Shown here: positions 26,501 through 36,999 of the stretch, piece after piece
Position numbering within the stretch: position 1 is the stretch's first letter
Layout: the number at the start of each line of letters is the position of its first letter
NCBI GenBank assembly: GCA_036245805.1
Contig: BTRK01000002.1
Span: 16,795,067 to 16,859,066 of the forward strand
Direction of reading: 5' to 3'
DNA length: 64,000 nucleotides
Origin: Pristionchus mayeri
Taxonomy: Eukaryota > Nematoda > Chromadorea > Rhabditida > Neodiplogasteridae
Translations under genes and position numbers: made by a program
The notes under the pieces: generated by a model
Databases searched by the model: none
Seen by the model: only the letters and a program-made list of their open reading frames with translations
What the model was told of the DNA's origin: nothing

Positions 26501-29500
26501 AGAGACAAGAGTCCAGTGTAAAAGCAGCGGACAAAGTCTCGACCAGTTTACTTCCCAATTGACGGCCGTAGACTGATGAATGGGCGCACTCTTACTCAAC
26601 TTCCCACCTCATTGTTGACGGAATCAGACTGATTTCATCTATCGATAAGAGTGTCTCTCTATTCCTCGTGTTTCTCGTCCACAGAAAGACAAGAGAGCGA
26701 GCAGTCCGAAGAGAGCGCCTAATTATGCCTAATCTGAGAAGCCTCAAGTGCTTATTTTTCTAACAACCCTGACTAAGCGCCTTCTTCAATTGAATATGAT
26801 TTATCATCGTCCCTCTCCGCGATCTCTCTCGAGAACACTTCTGCCCAAGAAGAGGGAAGCGGTGCAAGTTCCTCCTTCAGCCCTCACATGATAGCGAGTA
26901 GGAGGAGCGAGAGAGAGGAGGAATCGAGAGTACGCAGAGAAAGAGAGGGCGAAAACAGATCAGTGAGCCTAATTTATGCGAAATGCTGTCATGGGATCGC
27001 ACTCGGTGTGTATGTGATTGAGGGAACGAGGGGAACTACACAGGAGTTAGTTCAGTCTGCTTAGCACGTCACCCGAACAGGAAATGGTCTACGGATCCGT
27101 CTTCACGCAAATCAATTTAATGCAATTTAATGAATATTCAATAGGATCACCCCTGCACGGTAGAGTCATAACATACAACAACATGAGCTAATCAATGTCA
27201 GCAGCTCCCATAACCGAAGTTCAAAGATCAAGAATCGCAACCTGAATGGCACTGCACCGAGCTTTCGCTGCGGTTTGTGGCCGTTGCCGAAGAGATCGGT
27301 GAACATATCGGCGCCTATGGCTGCGATACTTATTCCCGGCTGACGGGAGCCGTCGAATATCCGGAAGGACCAGAGCAATCAATGAAGAGGAGCGAAGGCC
27401 TCTTCGACGACTATGTAAAAAGACTGCAGAAGGAGGAGGAGGAGAGGAGGAAGGAGGAGGGAAAGTGGAAAGGGGCGGGAGCTCCCCCGCTCCTCCCGGC
27501 CTCCTCCCCCCTCCACCCGCCCTCCAGCCAGAGACACCACTGGCTCCTACGTGAACTCGTCGCCCCTGGAGGCGCATCGTCAAGAGAGAGAGAGAATCGA
27601 GAGAGCACTCTGAATCGAGAGATTCTTTGTAGTGGAAGGATAGAGAGAGACGAGAGGGCGTGCGTATTGGAGAGAGTATCGATGAAAAAGTGACTGGAGA
27701 ATAGCGGGAGTGAAATGGGATGAATAATGGGGGAGCGCTGATGTGAAGATGGGTCATTAGAGGGAGAGGAGGGAATGGATTCAGTGAATCCCGTGTCTGT
27801 TCGTGAAAATTTGCTGCCCTTTTATGCCCATTTTCATGTATAAATTCGTGAAACGAGCAACGTATTGTTTGACGAATGCTCTTTAAAAAAACCATTTCAA
27901 CCAATTTCTATCTTATTTGCCTTGCCAATCAATTCGCTTGATATGCTCACTACAGTCGCTCGAGATAGAATAACGGCTGTTATCTCAGTCTCGTCGACAC
28001 ATATTCTGGGCGCAATAATGATATCTCCAGAGATTCCAAGAAGGAAAAACACGTTAATAATTAATCAGTGGGTGATGGATGCAAAATAAAAGCAGCAAGT
28101 TGGAAGGAGGAGGGGGATTTCTGAGAGGGGTAAGGGAGCTCGCCAACTCTCCGTTCCTCATACTCTTTCGTCGGTTAGATTGAGCCAAGGACTGTGGATA
28201 GCAAGCGAGAAAATATATCTACTCGAGCATCTGCGCACTGTTTTCAGCTTCTTTCCGAGGATTCGATCGGAACAAATAAATCATTTTGCCTACTTCATTT
28301 CTCCGCATTTTCTCACTAGCAGCAGAAATTGCAAATTGGAGCAGCATACAATTTCTCGGACCTCTCGGTCCCCAGAACTCGTGCAAAGAAGAATCGCCCT
28401 CTCCATAGGAAGAGAGGAGTCTTTCACACTTCTCCGCTGCGCTCCAAATCAGTCAAGAATTCCCGAAGGAGAAATTCGGAGGCTCCTCGCAACTTTTTCT
28501 CGAATCCCTTCCCTCCCCCGCCTAATCATGCTGCATCACTCTCCACGCAGAGTTTCGAACACGTTCAATTTGCTAATGAGTTCAGAGTTTCGACCACCGG
28601 AAGTGCGAACAGAGAGAGAGTGAGGAACCGAGAGGGCGCAGAGAGAGGCAAACGACCAATCAGAGGAGGTCATAAATAGGGGGAGAGGGACGGTAAGTGA
28701 AACTGAAAAATAGGTGACAATCAGATGTTCTGGCGGCGCCAAATCACGAGGTAGACTATCGATAACTAACCTTATTTAGAAGCACCGTAATCTAGCAGAG
28801 AAGCGAATCGGAAACGTAATCGCTTATGATCAAATAAATGCGGATCGTAGTGCCCTTTAGCACCGACCAGCACTTCTTTCTCTTTGTGTGGAGGAAGAAG
28901 GGCTGTTTGATCAGGTTGAAGCCGCTGATCTCAAGGAGAAAACTACAGTACTCGATAGATACGGTAGGTTACAGTAATGGGTAGGTCACACATCAAAGAT
29001 CAATACTCACCCCGTTCCGAGAGAACAACGGAAGGCGTGAACCAGTCTGATCGTTCGAATGCGTAGTGGGGGTCACGCACACAAAGGGGAAGGAGGTAGA
29101 TCATCGAGAGCCTCCCCCTCCAGACAACGCAAATAGATCAGAGAAAGGAGGAGAGAGCACATGAAAGGGAGAGGGTGCAGACGACGAGAGAAGGCGAGAG
29201 AGCACGCGGTTCGAGGAGACCGATTCACACCTTTTCACGCGCGCTTCTACGTCATCAGTGTGCATAGTCGGACGAAGCGGAATTCCTCTCCACTCTCATC
29301 ATATCGCACGCTCTTTCGTTGCTCTCTGTCTCTTCGTTCTCCTCGCTGACCACACTCTATCACATCCCTATCATAGATGGACATACAAAGGGGATATCCG
29401 GAAAGAAAGAGTCGGCGCGCGTGCAAAAAACGTCAGGGAGACACACGAGAACCTTGTCGAATCGCGGCTACCGTACCCCTCCTCCGCATCACCGTAGTCG

Positions 29501-32500
29501 TCCGATTGAGCTATCGCGAAGTGATCGAGAGGGCTGCTCGCCCCTTAGCGCATTTGCTGCTGCGCATTTAGTCCATTTCCGGTGAGATTGGATTGATTGT
29601 GAGGGAATAAATCGCTCCTCCTCCTCTCTTCAAAGGACGCTGCGCCCCTAATGTGAAGAACAGAAGAGAGAGAGAGAGAGGTAGGATACCCCCGCTTGCG
29701 ACTGCTATTCGGCTGCAGCAGCTGCAGCTGCAGCAACTGCTCCGGTTGGAGATGCTGTGATGAGGCTGCTGGTGAGGGGTTCATGGGAGCATCTGATGAG
29801 AGGCACTTGCAGTCAGGACACGCAATTCACGTTAATAAATGGAGGTGTGCGGATAGGGGAAGGGGAAGGAGGAGGTGGTGGTTGAATTGTTTGTCGAATC
29901 TCTCTCTCACACGAGATCTCCCTCTCTCTCAATAGACTCGGCCTACGGGAGACGAGAAATCACGCGCGCGAGCACTTTGTTTTTCCTCCCTACACGGCAA
30001 GTGCTCCTTGAGAAAATCGCCAGAATTACTAGAGAAATACAGGCATTTTAGGAAGGAAATTGTCGAAAAAATAGGCAGAATCGAATAGGAATTTTGAGCA
30101 TTGAAACAAGGCTTTGTCAGAGCGTAAAATGGAAGAGTCGCGGAGGAGGAGAAACACGAGTCCTCCTCTCCTTTCGACGATGACGACTACGGGAGAGAGG
30201 AATTGTTGAGGGAGGAGAGGGAGGGGGGAGGGGGAGGAGGGGAGTCAGAGCAGAGGAGGGAGTACGTGGACGAAATTGCAAGAGACAGGAGGCTAACGCG
30301 GGAGGAAAGGAGGGCTGAAGGGCCGGGTTGCCCCTCTTTTCGAATTGTGTTGCGCCCCCCTTCGAATTCTGATTGGACAGAGCGCAAAAAGGAGCGGGTG
30401 ATTGGACGAAATGACCCGATCGGGTCTCCCTTTCTAATCTTCTTTGTGTCCCGGTTGACTAATGGAACAGCTGTACCAATACCTCGTCGCGCGCAATCTC
30501 TGCTGAAAAGGGCTGACAAGGAGGGAGAAAGACATCAGAAGAAGATGAAGAGAAGGGATTTAGAGGGACGGGGAAGATTGAGTGAATGAAAGGAGGATGG
30601 AGGGAGACAACGGAACTGAGCAGTAGTTCGCCCATTCACAACAATCGGACGGCAGGAGGCGCAGAGAGGGACGAGAGAGCAGGGGAAGAGAAGAGACGGA
30701 GAGAGGAGGTGTCAATAGACCGCCTCTGGCCACAAAGAGGACGTCGAGTGATCTATGCGAGCTCGCGAGAGGTAAACTGCGATCTGGCTTGAACGCCGAT
30801 TCAATTTCACATTCCTGAGCGGAAATTGTTCGAATTTGCAAGGATGCGAGCAGATGTGATCAACTCGAGATTCCTCGAGGCGAATTCTTGCAGGATTCAC
30901 GTGCAAAAGCTCTCGGTGACCTCGAGGGGGGAGGGGGGGGGGGGTACAATGCAATATCACTGCAGCGGAGGGTGAGAAAACCACCATTCGTTAGCACGGC
31001 CCTTTCACTCTCTCTCTCCTTCCACTTCCGGTCGGTTCGTGCACACGGTATAGCACACAACTTGCAATGGTCTACCACGAAGGGAGAGCAGGAAGAGAGA
31101 GGTCAGAGAACGATCGCCTTGCGACGTAGCCAAAGGGTTGCGGTTGTGCATTGGAGTCATACACGTCGCTATCGACATGATGCTTTCACTACTCAAAGTA
31201 GAGTTTTCCAAAATTTTCAAAGATTCTTAAAGAATTTCATTCAAAAAATACCATTCTCAGAAGGACCAATACCACTGATGAGGTAGATATCCCGAAGCTA
31301 TCGATAATGAAGTCTATTGAGACCTCCCATACTCACCCAGAGGTGTTCTTGAGTCGGAAAGAGGATCGGTACGGCATGTCTACGCTCGATTTGGCAGAGG
31401 AGAAGAAGGGAAGAAGGCCTCACTCCCTCTTATTCCCAGTCTTGTCGAGCGAACAATTCCGGAGGGCCTCGAAGGGAGGAGGGAGGGACTGCCTTCCCTT
31501 CTTCTTATCCCCGCCCAATGCCAGTGAAGGCGAGGCGACCAATCTAGAGAACCTCATATATTTCAAGAGCTGCGCTTCCAACGATCTCCCTCCCTCTGCG
31601 TCTCTCCCCCCTTTGTCTCCTCATATCTCGACGTCACTCGTGAGAGGGGGGCGAGAGTGGCCAGAGAAGCAGAGTGCAGATGGGGAGCATCTGGAGGTTG
31701 TTCACACACAGAGAGATGAGGGGGGTTGATGAGGGCAGAGACGCAGAGGAGAATCAACAAAGATCAGAGAGAAGAGATCAGAGTGGCGCCCTCGTCTACC
31801 AGGAATCACAGTGATCTGTGGTGGACTCACTAGATGCAAGCGAGCTAATGAATGAACATTGAGCTCATTAGAGATATCATAATTAGATCATCACAATTTG
31901 CAAAGCGTAATTCGCAGATATTGGACTAACTTCTTTTCAATTATGCCTGAATTGCGTTGATGAGACGTAATTCAGAACGGTAAAGATCTGGTTTCAATTG
32001 AGCAACTCGCGGTGATAGATCAGCCCACTTTGCTACGCGTCGTCAGTGAGAAAAAAGGGGCGCCAACTGGCGGTTTGTGCACGTTCTCAGCGGAGAAATC
32101 ACGAGATTCGCCATCGGCCAGTCCTCCTTCTTATCCAATTGAGACTCGCCCCGTGCAGGAGGAATGAATGCAAGAGTGAAAGCGAGACCAGATTGAGTGA
32201 TGGGGGCAGACAAAGGACGGGCATTAGGCAGCAAAATGAGGAAATGCACGACTCTCACTGCCAAAATGACGAGTTGGAAGGGACTGAGGAGGAAACGGAG
32301 AGGAAAGAGGGGTTTAGGAACTCAGACTGAGCTTGCCTTCCTCCTCCCCCTGCCATCTGTTAGTGATCTCATCGATTGGCACGCTCTCCTATTTCACTCT
32401 GAACTCGTCAACTTCCTAAGATCACACTCTCTCTCACCTTACATCGAACCTCCACTTGAACTTCATCCCCGGAGATCAATCGATCGATAATCGAAAGATA

Positions 32501-35500
32501 GACGGACTCGAGACAACTCCACTTTGTTATGATGATAGTGACTCTGCGGCGAGACCCTTCTCTCCCTCTACTATCCCCTCCGTTCCCTCCCCCTGTTCCT
32601 CCTTCTTCCACCCTCATTCCCTCTCCTCCTCCCCAATGAGATTCGCTCTGCTTTTCAGAGGCACACAAGGAGGAAATGAACGCCCCGAGAAGACTATAGG
32701 AAGAGAGAGGCTGCGAAAACAATAACTGATAGTTCCCGTGCGCTTCTCACCCCTCAACTAATCCCCCTCAGCCACTCCACCTCTTTTTGCCCTACCACCA
32801 CATCCTCCGACACCGCATCCACATAATCCCTCCCTCGGGAGCCGCGCGCGAAACATGCCGCGAGTAAAAAACGCGCGGACATAGGCCCCGCCCACTTTTT
32901 TTGCTGCCTCGCAGAATGCACGCGACGACTGCAACGCGAGAGGGGAGACGTCACGAATGACGTCGTCTGACTCTCTCCATATCGCGTGATCTCTCGTCTA
33001 TGTCTGACCAATGAGAGACTTGGGGAAAGTGAGAGACTGCCGTCTCTCACTTTCGCATGGTCTCTAGTCGACGAGAGGAGGAGACGGGAGGAAGGCCCAT
33101 TCATCCGGCCATAATCACATTGGGATGCGATTGGGAGTCCGTTTGTGAGCTAGAAAGAGGAGGAGGGGGAGGGGGATTCTCAACTGTGAGGGACTGCGAG
33201 GGAATCTCATTGTCAGCCGTCCTTTCTAGGTAGATCACCCTTTGTGCTTCCTGCTTCTCCTAAATGGAGAAAGCTTCCCTGCATCAAGTGACCTCGCTCT
33301 TGAGACATTCTCGAATTTCGCTCCTTCAGAGGTTTTCGGAAGAGGTTAGATGGTGATGATGAGATGGTCATTCTAGACGTGGTCAAAGAAAGGCACAATC
33401 AGATAGATTGAGATCAGTTAGACGGAAATAATTGGTTATTTGTATGTGTCGCACACGCAATTTCCGCTTCGTGGCATTCCTTATCGTAATCCATCATCAT
33501 CATTTAATTCCCTCTTCTGCGCAATTCACCTCTACGTTTGTTTTTCGGCCAATAAACACACCGATTCTCCTTTATTCATTCCCTCCATCAATTAGCAGCG
33601 GCTTCTTCTTGCAGTGATTCACACCGTGCTAGCAGAGGGATTCAGAAGCACTCTCTCATCCTCCCTCTCTATCTCCCGAGTCAGGAAGACGAGGGAGTGG
33701 GCGAAAGAAGGAGAGTGCAGAGTGAAAAAGTTTGGCTAAATGCCAGCGACGCAGGAGAGCCAAGCGTCCCGCTTCAAAAGCACCCCAATATTCACCCCTA
33801 TTCATCGCTACTCCAAAAGCATCCATTTCGTCTCTGCTCCTGCGCAAAAAGTGACTAGACAGACACGTGAAATGTCGAGTCGAACCACTGAATTATGCTG
33901 CAGAATTGCTTAGTCTCTCTTTCTGATTCAGAGGGAATGAGGGGGGGGGGAGAGTTCTCCTCCTCCTGAGTTCCTTCCTACCAAAGAAAGAAAAGAGATT
34001 GTTATGAGCAGTGTATTCTTCTCTTCTCTCTCTCTACAGCTCACTTTTCAGCTTTTCCTCCTCTGCTTAGTCCTCTCAAAGTGGGCAAAGGAGAAGAGAG
34101 AAGGAAGAGACGCGGGAGAAGGAGTGAAAACATTCGCACCCGGATTGATTTCGAGGAGTAGGAGGAGGCTGTACAGGGGGGAGAGAGACGACAGGCCATT
34201 CACTCCTCTCCCTTCCTCTGTTTCTCTTCCAGAGGGGGAAGACTCGGATTAAGCCCTAGGGGGCAGGAGGGAAGGGAGCAGAGAGAATTGAAAATGGCTC
34301 CTCGTTTTTCACTGCCACGACCAGAAGGCGCGAGGGGGAGGAAGGGGGGAAATCAGTTTGCCTGTCGCCCCGAAGCTATTCTGATCCCCGTTGCAGACCC
34401 AAGACTCACGAGTTCTAAAGACCCCGTATTCCCAGGGGCCATTAGGTGATCGCACGTCATCGCACGACGTGCCTTCAGATGACGTCATCGATGCGATCGG
34501 TGATGTACGTTGTTCGTCTCCCTCGCCCCGACTCCCGATCTCTCTTCGCTCAGCAGGTGTTACAATGGGATGAGAGCGCGCGACCCAAAACATATTTATC
34601 AGCGCTCACGTCAACTGACGCACTGCATTGTGTGTGTGTGATTGTAGCGCGTTGTGCCGACGTTCGAACATTGGTCGGAACATATCTTCCAAACATATTT
34701 TCATTCTAAAGAGTTATCTTGAGAGGACAAAGAAGAAGTTCGGATAGATAAAGCTGTCTAGACCAGCCGTCCCCCTTCTTCTAAACCCCTCGGCAGAATC
34801 GAAGCACTCATAAAGTGCGTCTCGTTCCTCTTCATCTCTTTCCACAGGTCGTTCGCTTGCCCAATAATTCTGCCACTTCGACTATCGATCTGTGATTTCT
34901 CTCCGTGGAGGAATGGTCTCCATTCCCTTCTTCCCCTCACAATGAGCACTGGAGCGAGAAGACTGAGAAAGAGATCCCAGAAGCAGTGGATGGATAGAGA
35001 GCGCAGCTTATGAAGAGACGGAGAGAGAGAAGCAGAGGAAGGGAAGAAGGAGAGTTAAAGGGCCATGGAGAGGAGGAGGCAGTGGAGACTGCATAGGACA
35101 ACAAAAAAGGACGACAACCCGCTTGCGACCAGAGAGGAGAAAATCGATAATGTCGACGAGCAATGAGCGGAAACGAAAAAAACGCGCGGAACGAAAAATG
35201 AGGCAAAACTCACGTGGGTCCGTGGTCCGATGAGGTCACCGAGGAGGCTCGAGAGACTGGCCGCAGCACTTCCCTCGTATCGTGGAATGAGTCGGGTGCG
35301 GAGGGTCGGTAGAGGAAGGACTCCCTCCTGGGGGCGAAGGCACCCGGTCCCAGATGACTACTCCCTGTCGAGTCACGCGAGGGCGCGCATGACGAGCCCA
35401 GCGAGCCCGGCGGCCCCGGAGCGTCACTGGAAGACGCGGATGGAATGGTGGCGAGACGAGGCGCCCCTCGCCCCTGCCCCGCTCGGAAGAGCGCCAGGTC

Positions 35501-35548
35501 ACGGCGAAGCGAGGCAAACGGACCCGAGGAGGAGGACTTTTTGGGCAT
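11540..35548 (-). CDS. pde-4: cAMP-specific 3',5'-cyclic nucleotide phosphodiesterase, PDE4 family (long form)
   Basis: Hydrolyses cAMP to AMP and limits PKA signalling. Exons, 5' to 3': 35214-35548, 26153-26247, 25912-26013, 23938-24014, 18004-18066, 17802-17885, 17266-17373, 17103-17180, 16948-17034, 16788-16868, 16564-16644, 16380-16479, 16036-16115, 15890-15964, 15177-15296, 14991-15095, 14769-14846, 11699-11817, 11540-11594. These give 1923 nt, or 640 aa. UCR1 carries the PKA-site motif RRESFLYR and then [15 protein letters not shown]2 carries [14 protein letters not shown] and MLNKELSHF. The catalytic domain has the metal-site motifs [19 protein letters not shown] and LADLSNPTK, plus the nucleotide-binding Gln/Phe clamp in [13 protein letters not shown]. 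No key residue is missing. The first ATG (35548) follows an in-frame stop. An alternative acceptor at 35427-35429 would shorten exon 1 to 35214-35426 for splicing to upstream exons. The C-terminus after WYQS is short (stop at 11540). Confidence 0.93.
11641..11669. repeat. TACGGTAGT inverted repeat in a pde-4 intron
   Basis: TACGGTAGT (11641-11649) pairs with ACTACCGTA (11661-11669). It sits in the short intron between the two last pde-4 coding exons. Confidence 0.6.
11898..11904. repeat. Target-site duplication, left copy
   Basis: ACAGTAC lies directly beside the GAATAA tail of the LINE and matches 14762-14768. Confidence 0.65.
12036..12893 (-). pseudogene. LINE ORF2 fragment: reverse transcriptase catalytic core and C-terminus
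   Basis: The third frame starts just before the catalytic FADDLKIY motif and runs about 280 residues through the thumb region ([26 protein letters not shown]). No RNase H domain is evident, which agrees with CR1/Jockey-type elements. A short frame shift at about 12875-12895 separates it from the preceding RT block. Confidence 0.8.
12894..13218 (-). pseudogene. LINE ORF2 fragment: central reverse transcriptase
   Basis: A second frame of the same element. It carries the RT motifs [27 protein letters not shown] and YINDL, which are the palm-domain blocks before the catalytic ADD. It is joined to the previous fragment by a frameshift and loses frame again at about 12890. Confidence 0.8.
13190..14757 (-). 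pseudogene. LINE ORF2 fragment: endonuclease and start of reverse transcriptase
   Basis: Endonuclease motifs appear in order: [31 protein letters not shown] and LSDHVGISL. They are followed by the RT entry motifs [17 protein letters not shown] and TRQAG. The frame then breaks at about 13218-13245, next to a direct repeat of GCGCCAAGC. The N-terminus is missing, so the element cannot encode a full protein. Upstream of about 14757 the same frame runs into pde-4 exon sequence and is not part of the element. Confidence 0.8.
14762..14768. repeat. Target-site duplication, right copy, overlapping a pde-4 splice donor
   Basis: ACAGTAC here reads GTACTGT on the coding strand and is the first seven bases of the intron after exon 14769-14846. 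The insertion therefore duplicated the donor site and left it intact. Confidence 0.65.
16294..16301. promoter_or_regulatory. Perfect CRE palindrome TGACGTCA
   Basis: In the pde-4 intron between exons 16036-16115 and 16380-16479. It matches the CREB/ATF consensus exactly. Confidence 0.5.
20934..21065 (-). CDS. pde-4: pde-4 alternative first exon, super-short form
   Basis: A 132-nt exon with 44 codons. It starts [17 protein letters not shown] and ends in an acidic stretch ([12 protein letters not shown]), followed by a good donor (gtgagt) at 20929-20933. Its donor phase is 0, so it splices in frame straight to exon 18004-18066 ([12 protein letters not shown]). The result would lack UCR1 and the first part of UCR2, like mammalian super-short PDE4 forms. 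An AG (CCCGATAG) three bases before the ATG could take a spliced leader. A second ATG at 21056 is possible. The exon lies alone in a 5.9-kb intron, so an internal promoter is implied. I inferred this from phase, codon content and donor. Confidence 0.75.
21741..21786. repeat. G-rich low-complexity tract
   Basis: Runs of GGGAGGGAGGG-type sequence, with G-quadruplex potential on the plus strand. Confidence 0.7.
22340..22347. promoter_or_regulatory. Perfect CRE palindrome TGACGTCA
   Basis: About 1.3 kb upstream of the super-short pde-4 first exon (20934-21065), so it is well placed to serve that promoter. Confidence 0.55.
24340..24386. repeat. (CCT)n trinucleotide repeat
   Basis: A pure CCT run inside a pde-4 intron, with imperfect CTTCCT flanks extending to about 24411. 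Confidence 0.9.
25309..25610. repeat. Imperfect tandem duplication (about 150 bp x 2) in a pde-4 intron
   Basis: Copy 1 is about 25309-25463 and copy 2 about 25464-25610. Both begin CTGAATRCTGA, share AAGGACCCACACT and ACATGAG, and end AACAAATCAGTGGCAAATTG followed by AAAGTG. The copies differ by small indels and substitutions, so the duplication is not very recent. Confidence 0.85.
27242..27306 (-). CDS. pde-4: pde-4 alternative first exon
   Basis: It begins [16 protein letters not shown] and ends at a donor (gttgcg). The donor leaves two bases, which complete a codon with the first base of UCR1 exon 26153-26247, so the phase fits exactly (PFR then [10 protein letters not shown]). A TAG acceptor (GCCATAG) eight bases before the ATG could be a trans-splice site. 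The resulting protein would be 550 aa. It would keep UCR1 but lack the [11 protein letters not shown] motif carried by exon 35214-35548. Evidence is phase and position only. Confidence 0.55.
28772..28929 (-). CDS. Possible second exon of a small nested ORF
   Basis: After an acceptor at 28930-28931 (TTTTCTCCTTGAG) the frame continues [17 protein letters not shown] and later [16 protein letters not shown] to a TAA at 28772-28774. It is only supported as a continuation of 29011-29104. Another frame here is also partly open, so the coding call is weak. Confidence 0.3.
29011..29104 (-). CDS. Possible pde-4 first exon, or first exon of a small nested gene
   Basis: An ATG at 29104 opens 31 codons ([20 protein letters not shown]...) that end at a good donor (gtgagt), phase 1. 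Two continuations fit. One joins exon 23938-24014, giving [14 protein letters not shown], a UCR2-only short form of pde-4. The other joins 28772-28929 after an 80-nt intron, which keeps the frame open for another 51 codons to TAA (an 83-aa protein of no known family). I cannot choose between them from sequence. Confidence 0.45.
33025..33054. repeat. 13-bp perfect inverted repeat
   Basis: GAAAGTGAGAGAC (33025-33037) pairs with GTCTCTCACTTTC (33042-33054) across a 4-nt loop. The right arm is the core of the CTCTCACTTTCGC element seen at 39761 and 42487. Confidence 0.75.
34480..34487. promoter_or_regulatory. Perfect CRE palindrome TGACGTCA with CRE half-sites nearby
   Basis: CGTCA and ACGT half-sites lie just upstream (34454-34470). 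It is downstream of the long-form exon, inside the 9-kb UCR1 intron. A further pair of near-CREs lies at about 32947-32965. Confidence 0.55.
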
Positions 35549-36952
35549 GTGGAGGGGAGAAGAAGGGGCAGCCAGCCCCCCTTCTTACTCTTCTTGCTGC
35601 GAGGAGTGGGACGAGGAGAGCGGGAAGGGGGGAGAGAGAGGGAGGAGAGGGGCTCCGCCCCCCTCCTCTCCCCCTTCCCCTCTTCCCTCTACCCTCTGGC
35701 ACAAGACTGCCTTCTTCCCCCAGCAGTTGTCTTCCCTCTCCTTCTCTCAAAGAGATCAGTCCAGTCATCCCACACTTCCTCCAATTTTTTTCCCGCACAT
35801 TCATCACATTTTAGCTGTTGTTGTTTTAGGGAAATGTCAAAGATGCTGATGAAGAGGGAGGGACGGGGTTAGCAGGTGGATTCAGGTGTGGTCAGTCCAG
35901 GAAAGTTCACGATGCTAACTCTAAACAGTGAGAGAGCATGGGAAACGGAGAGAGTCCAAGAGAGCAGCAGAGAAGCAGAGACGACGTGAGAGTGTGCGAA
36001 AGGGAGAGACGAAGAAGACAAAAAATATGGTGAAAAGCCTCGTTAGGGCAGCGGAATTGTCCCGCCTCTCAATCGTTGCCCGATTCGAGCCGCCTTTGAT
36101 GTTATCGCACTTTATTAGTGCTTAAATCGCGGAAATGAAGTATTTATTCCATGATCGATATCTCAGGCTACAGTAAGCTTCTTGCGATCGCCGACTGACT
36201 TTTCATAGTACGACTGACTTCTCTTCTCGGAGTAAGAGATTAGTTGGCCGAAAACACACACCGAACGAAAATGGGGAAGGCGGGCAAAAAACAGGGCGAA
36301 AAGACAGGAAAATGATGATGGGAAATGGGCAGTATTCGGGCGTTCTCTCGATTTTGCCTGCTCTCTCGCTCTTCCTTCTCTGCTCTCTCTCAATTCCGCC
36401 CACTCTCTCGCTCCTACAGTCTTCGACGCTCCCACGACCAACGAATTAGGGTGGGAAAGGCGCCTCGGAATTCGCTAGCGACTACACGAAAAGAATTAAA
36501 TCTGCAGTATGCGCGCTCTCTTCATTCTACACGCTCTCTCGCTCCGTTTTTCCCGAAAGACAGAACGCAGATTGAGGAGAGCGAGATTATTAGTGATAAT
36601 AGCCAGAAAGCAACTGAAGAGTGCTGCAGAAGCGGAGCTACTCGTAGGGACGGACGACTACCGTAACCAAGAGAGATGATGCCTACGGTATACTCACTGT
36701 ATCGACTCGGGTTCGAACCACGCCGAATGTCTGAGCAATTTTATCAACTTTGCTTAGATATAATCTGTCTCGTGCTTTCTCGAAATGGGACTAAACAAAA
36801 ATCACTAACCCGATCAACTATCACAAACAATTCGAGATTCAGCTTATTGCCTAGTTATGTGACATACTGATCTGAACAATCAGTTACCAGTTTGCTGAAA
36901 CTTCACAACGGGTGCCACAAATCGGGTTCCTAATGCGGGTGCGACAACTCAC

Positions 36953-36999
36953 TTTCTGGATCCGGGCACGAACCAGACGGTGTGCCTGCGTGCTGCCAT
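36953..36999 (-). CDS. pde-4: pde-4 alternative first exon
   Basis: MAARRHTVWFVPGSR is followed by a donor (gtgagt) with phase 2. That phase fits either the short version of exon 35214-35426 or UCR1 exon 26153-26247. The open frame extends upstream of the ATG (…SLWLSLLNKAAAEE), so the true start could be further 5' (up to 37203). It lies about 1.4 kb upstream of the long-form exon on the same strand. Confidence 0.5.

Larger units (their letters stand above)
26248..35213. other. Very large pde-4 intron or alternative-promoter region
   Basis: About 9 kb between UCR1 and the long-form exon. It holds the candidate first exons at 27242-27306 and 29011-29104, one CRE and an inverted repeat. The rest is GA/CT-rich with no supportable exon. 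Confidence 0.55.

Noticed and set aside
27221..27904. A 227-codon minus-strand frame across the pde-4 intron
   Set aside because: Low-complexity Ser/Pro/Arg content from CT-rich DNA. The credible coding exon here (27242-27306) is in a different frame.
29696..29935. Cys-rich plus-strand frame ([15 protein letters not shown])
   Set aside because: It arises from a GCAGCAGCTGCAG repeat, with no start, splice or neighbour support.
36711..36725. GGGTTCGAACC, resembling a tRNA B box
   Set aside because: The T-arm flanks do not pair, there is no A box or cloverleaf at the right distance, and no acceptor stem forms.
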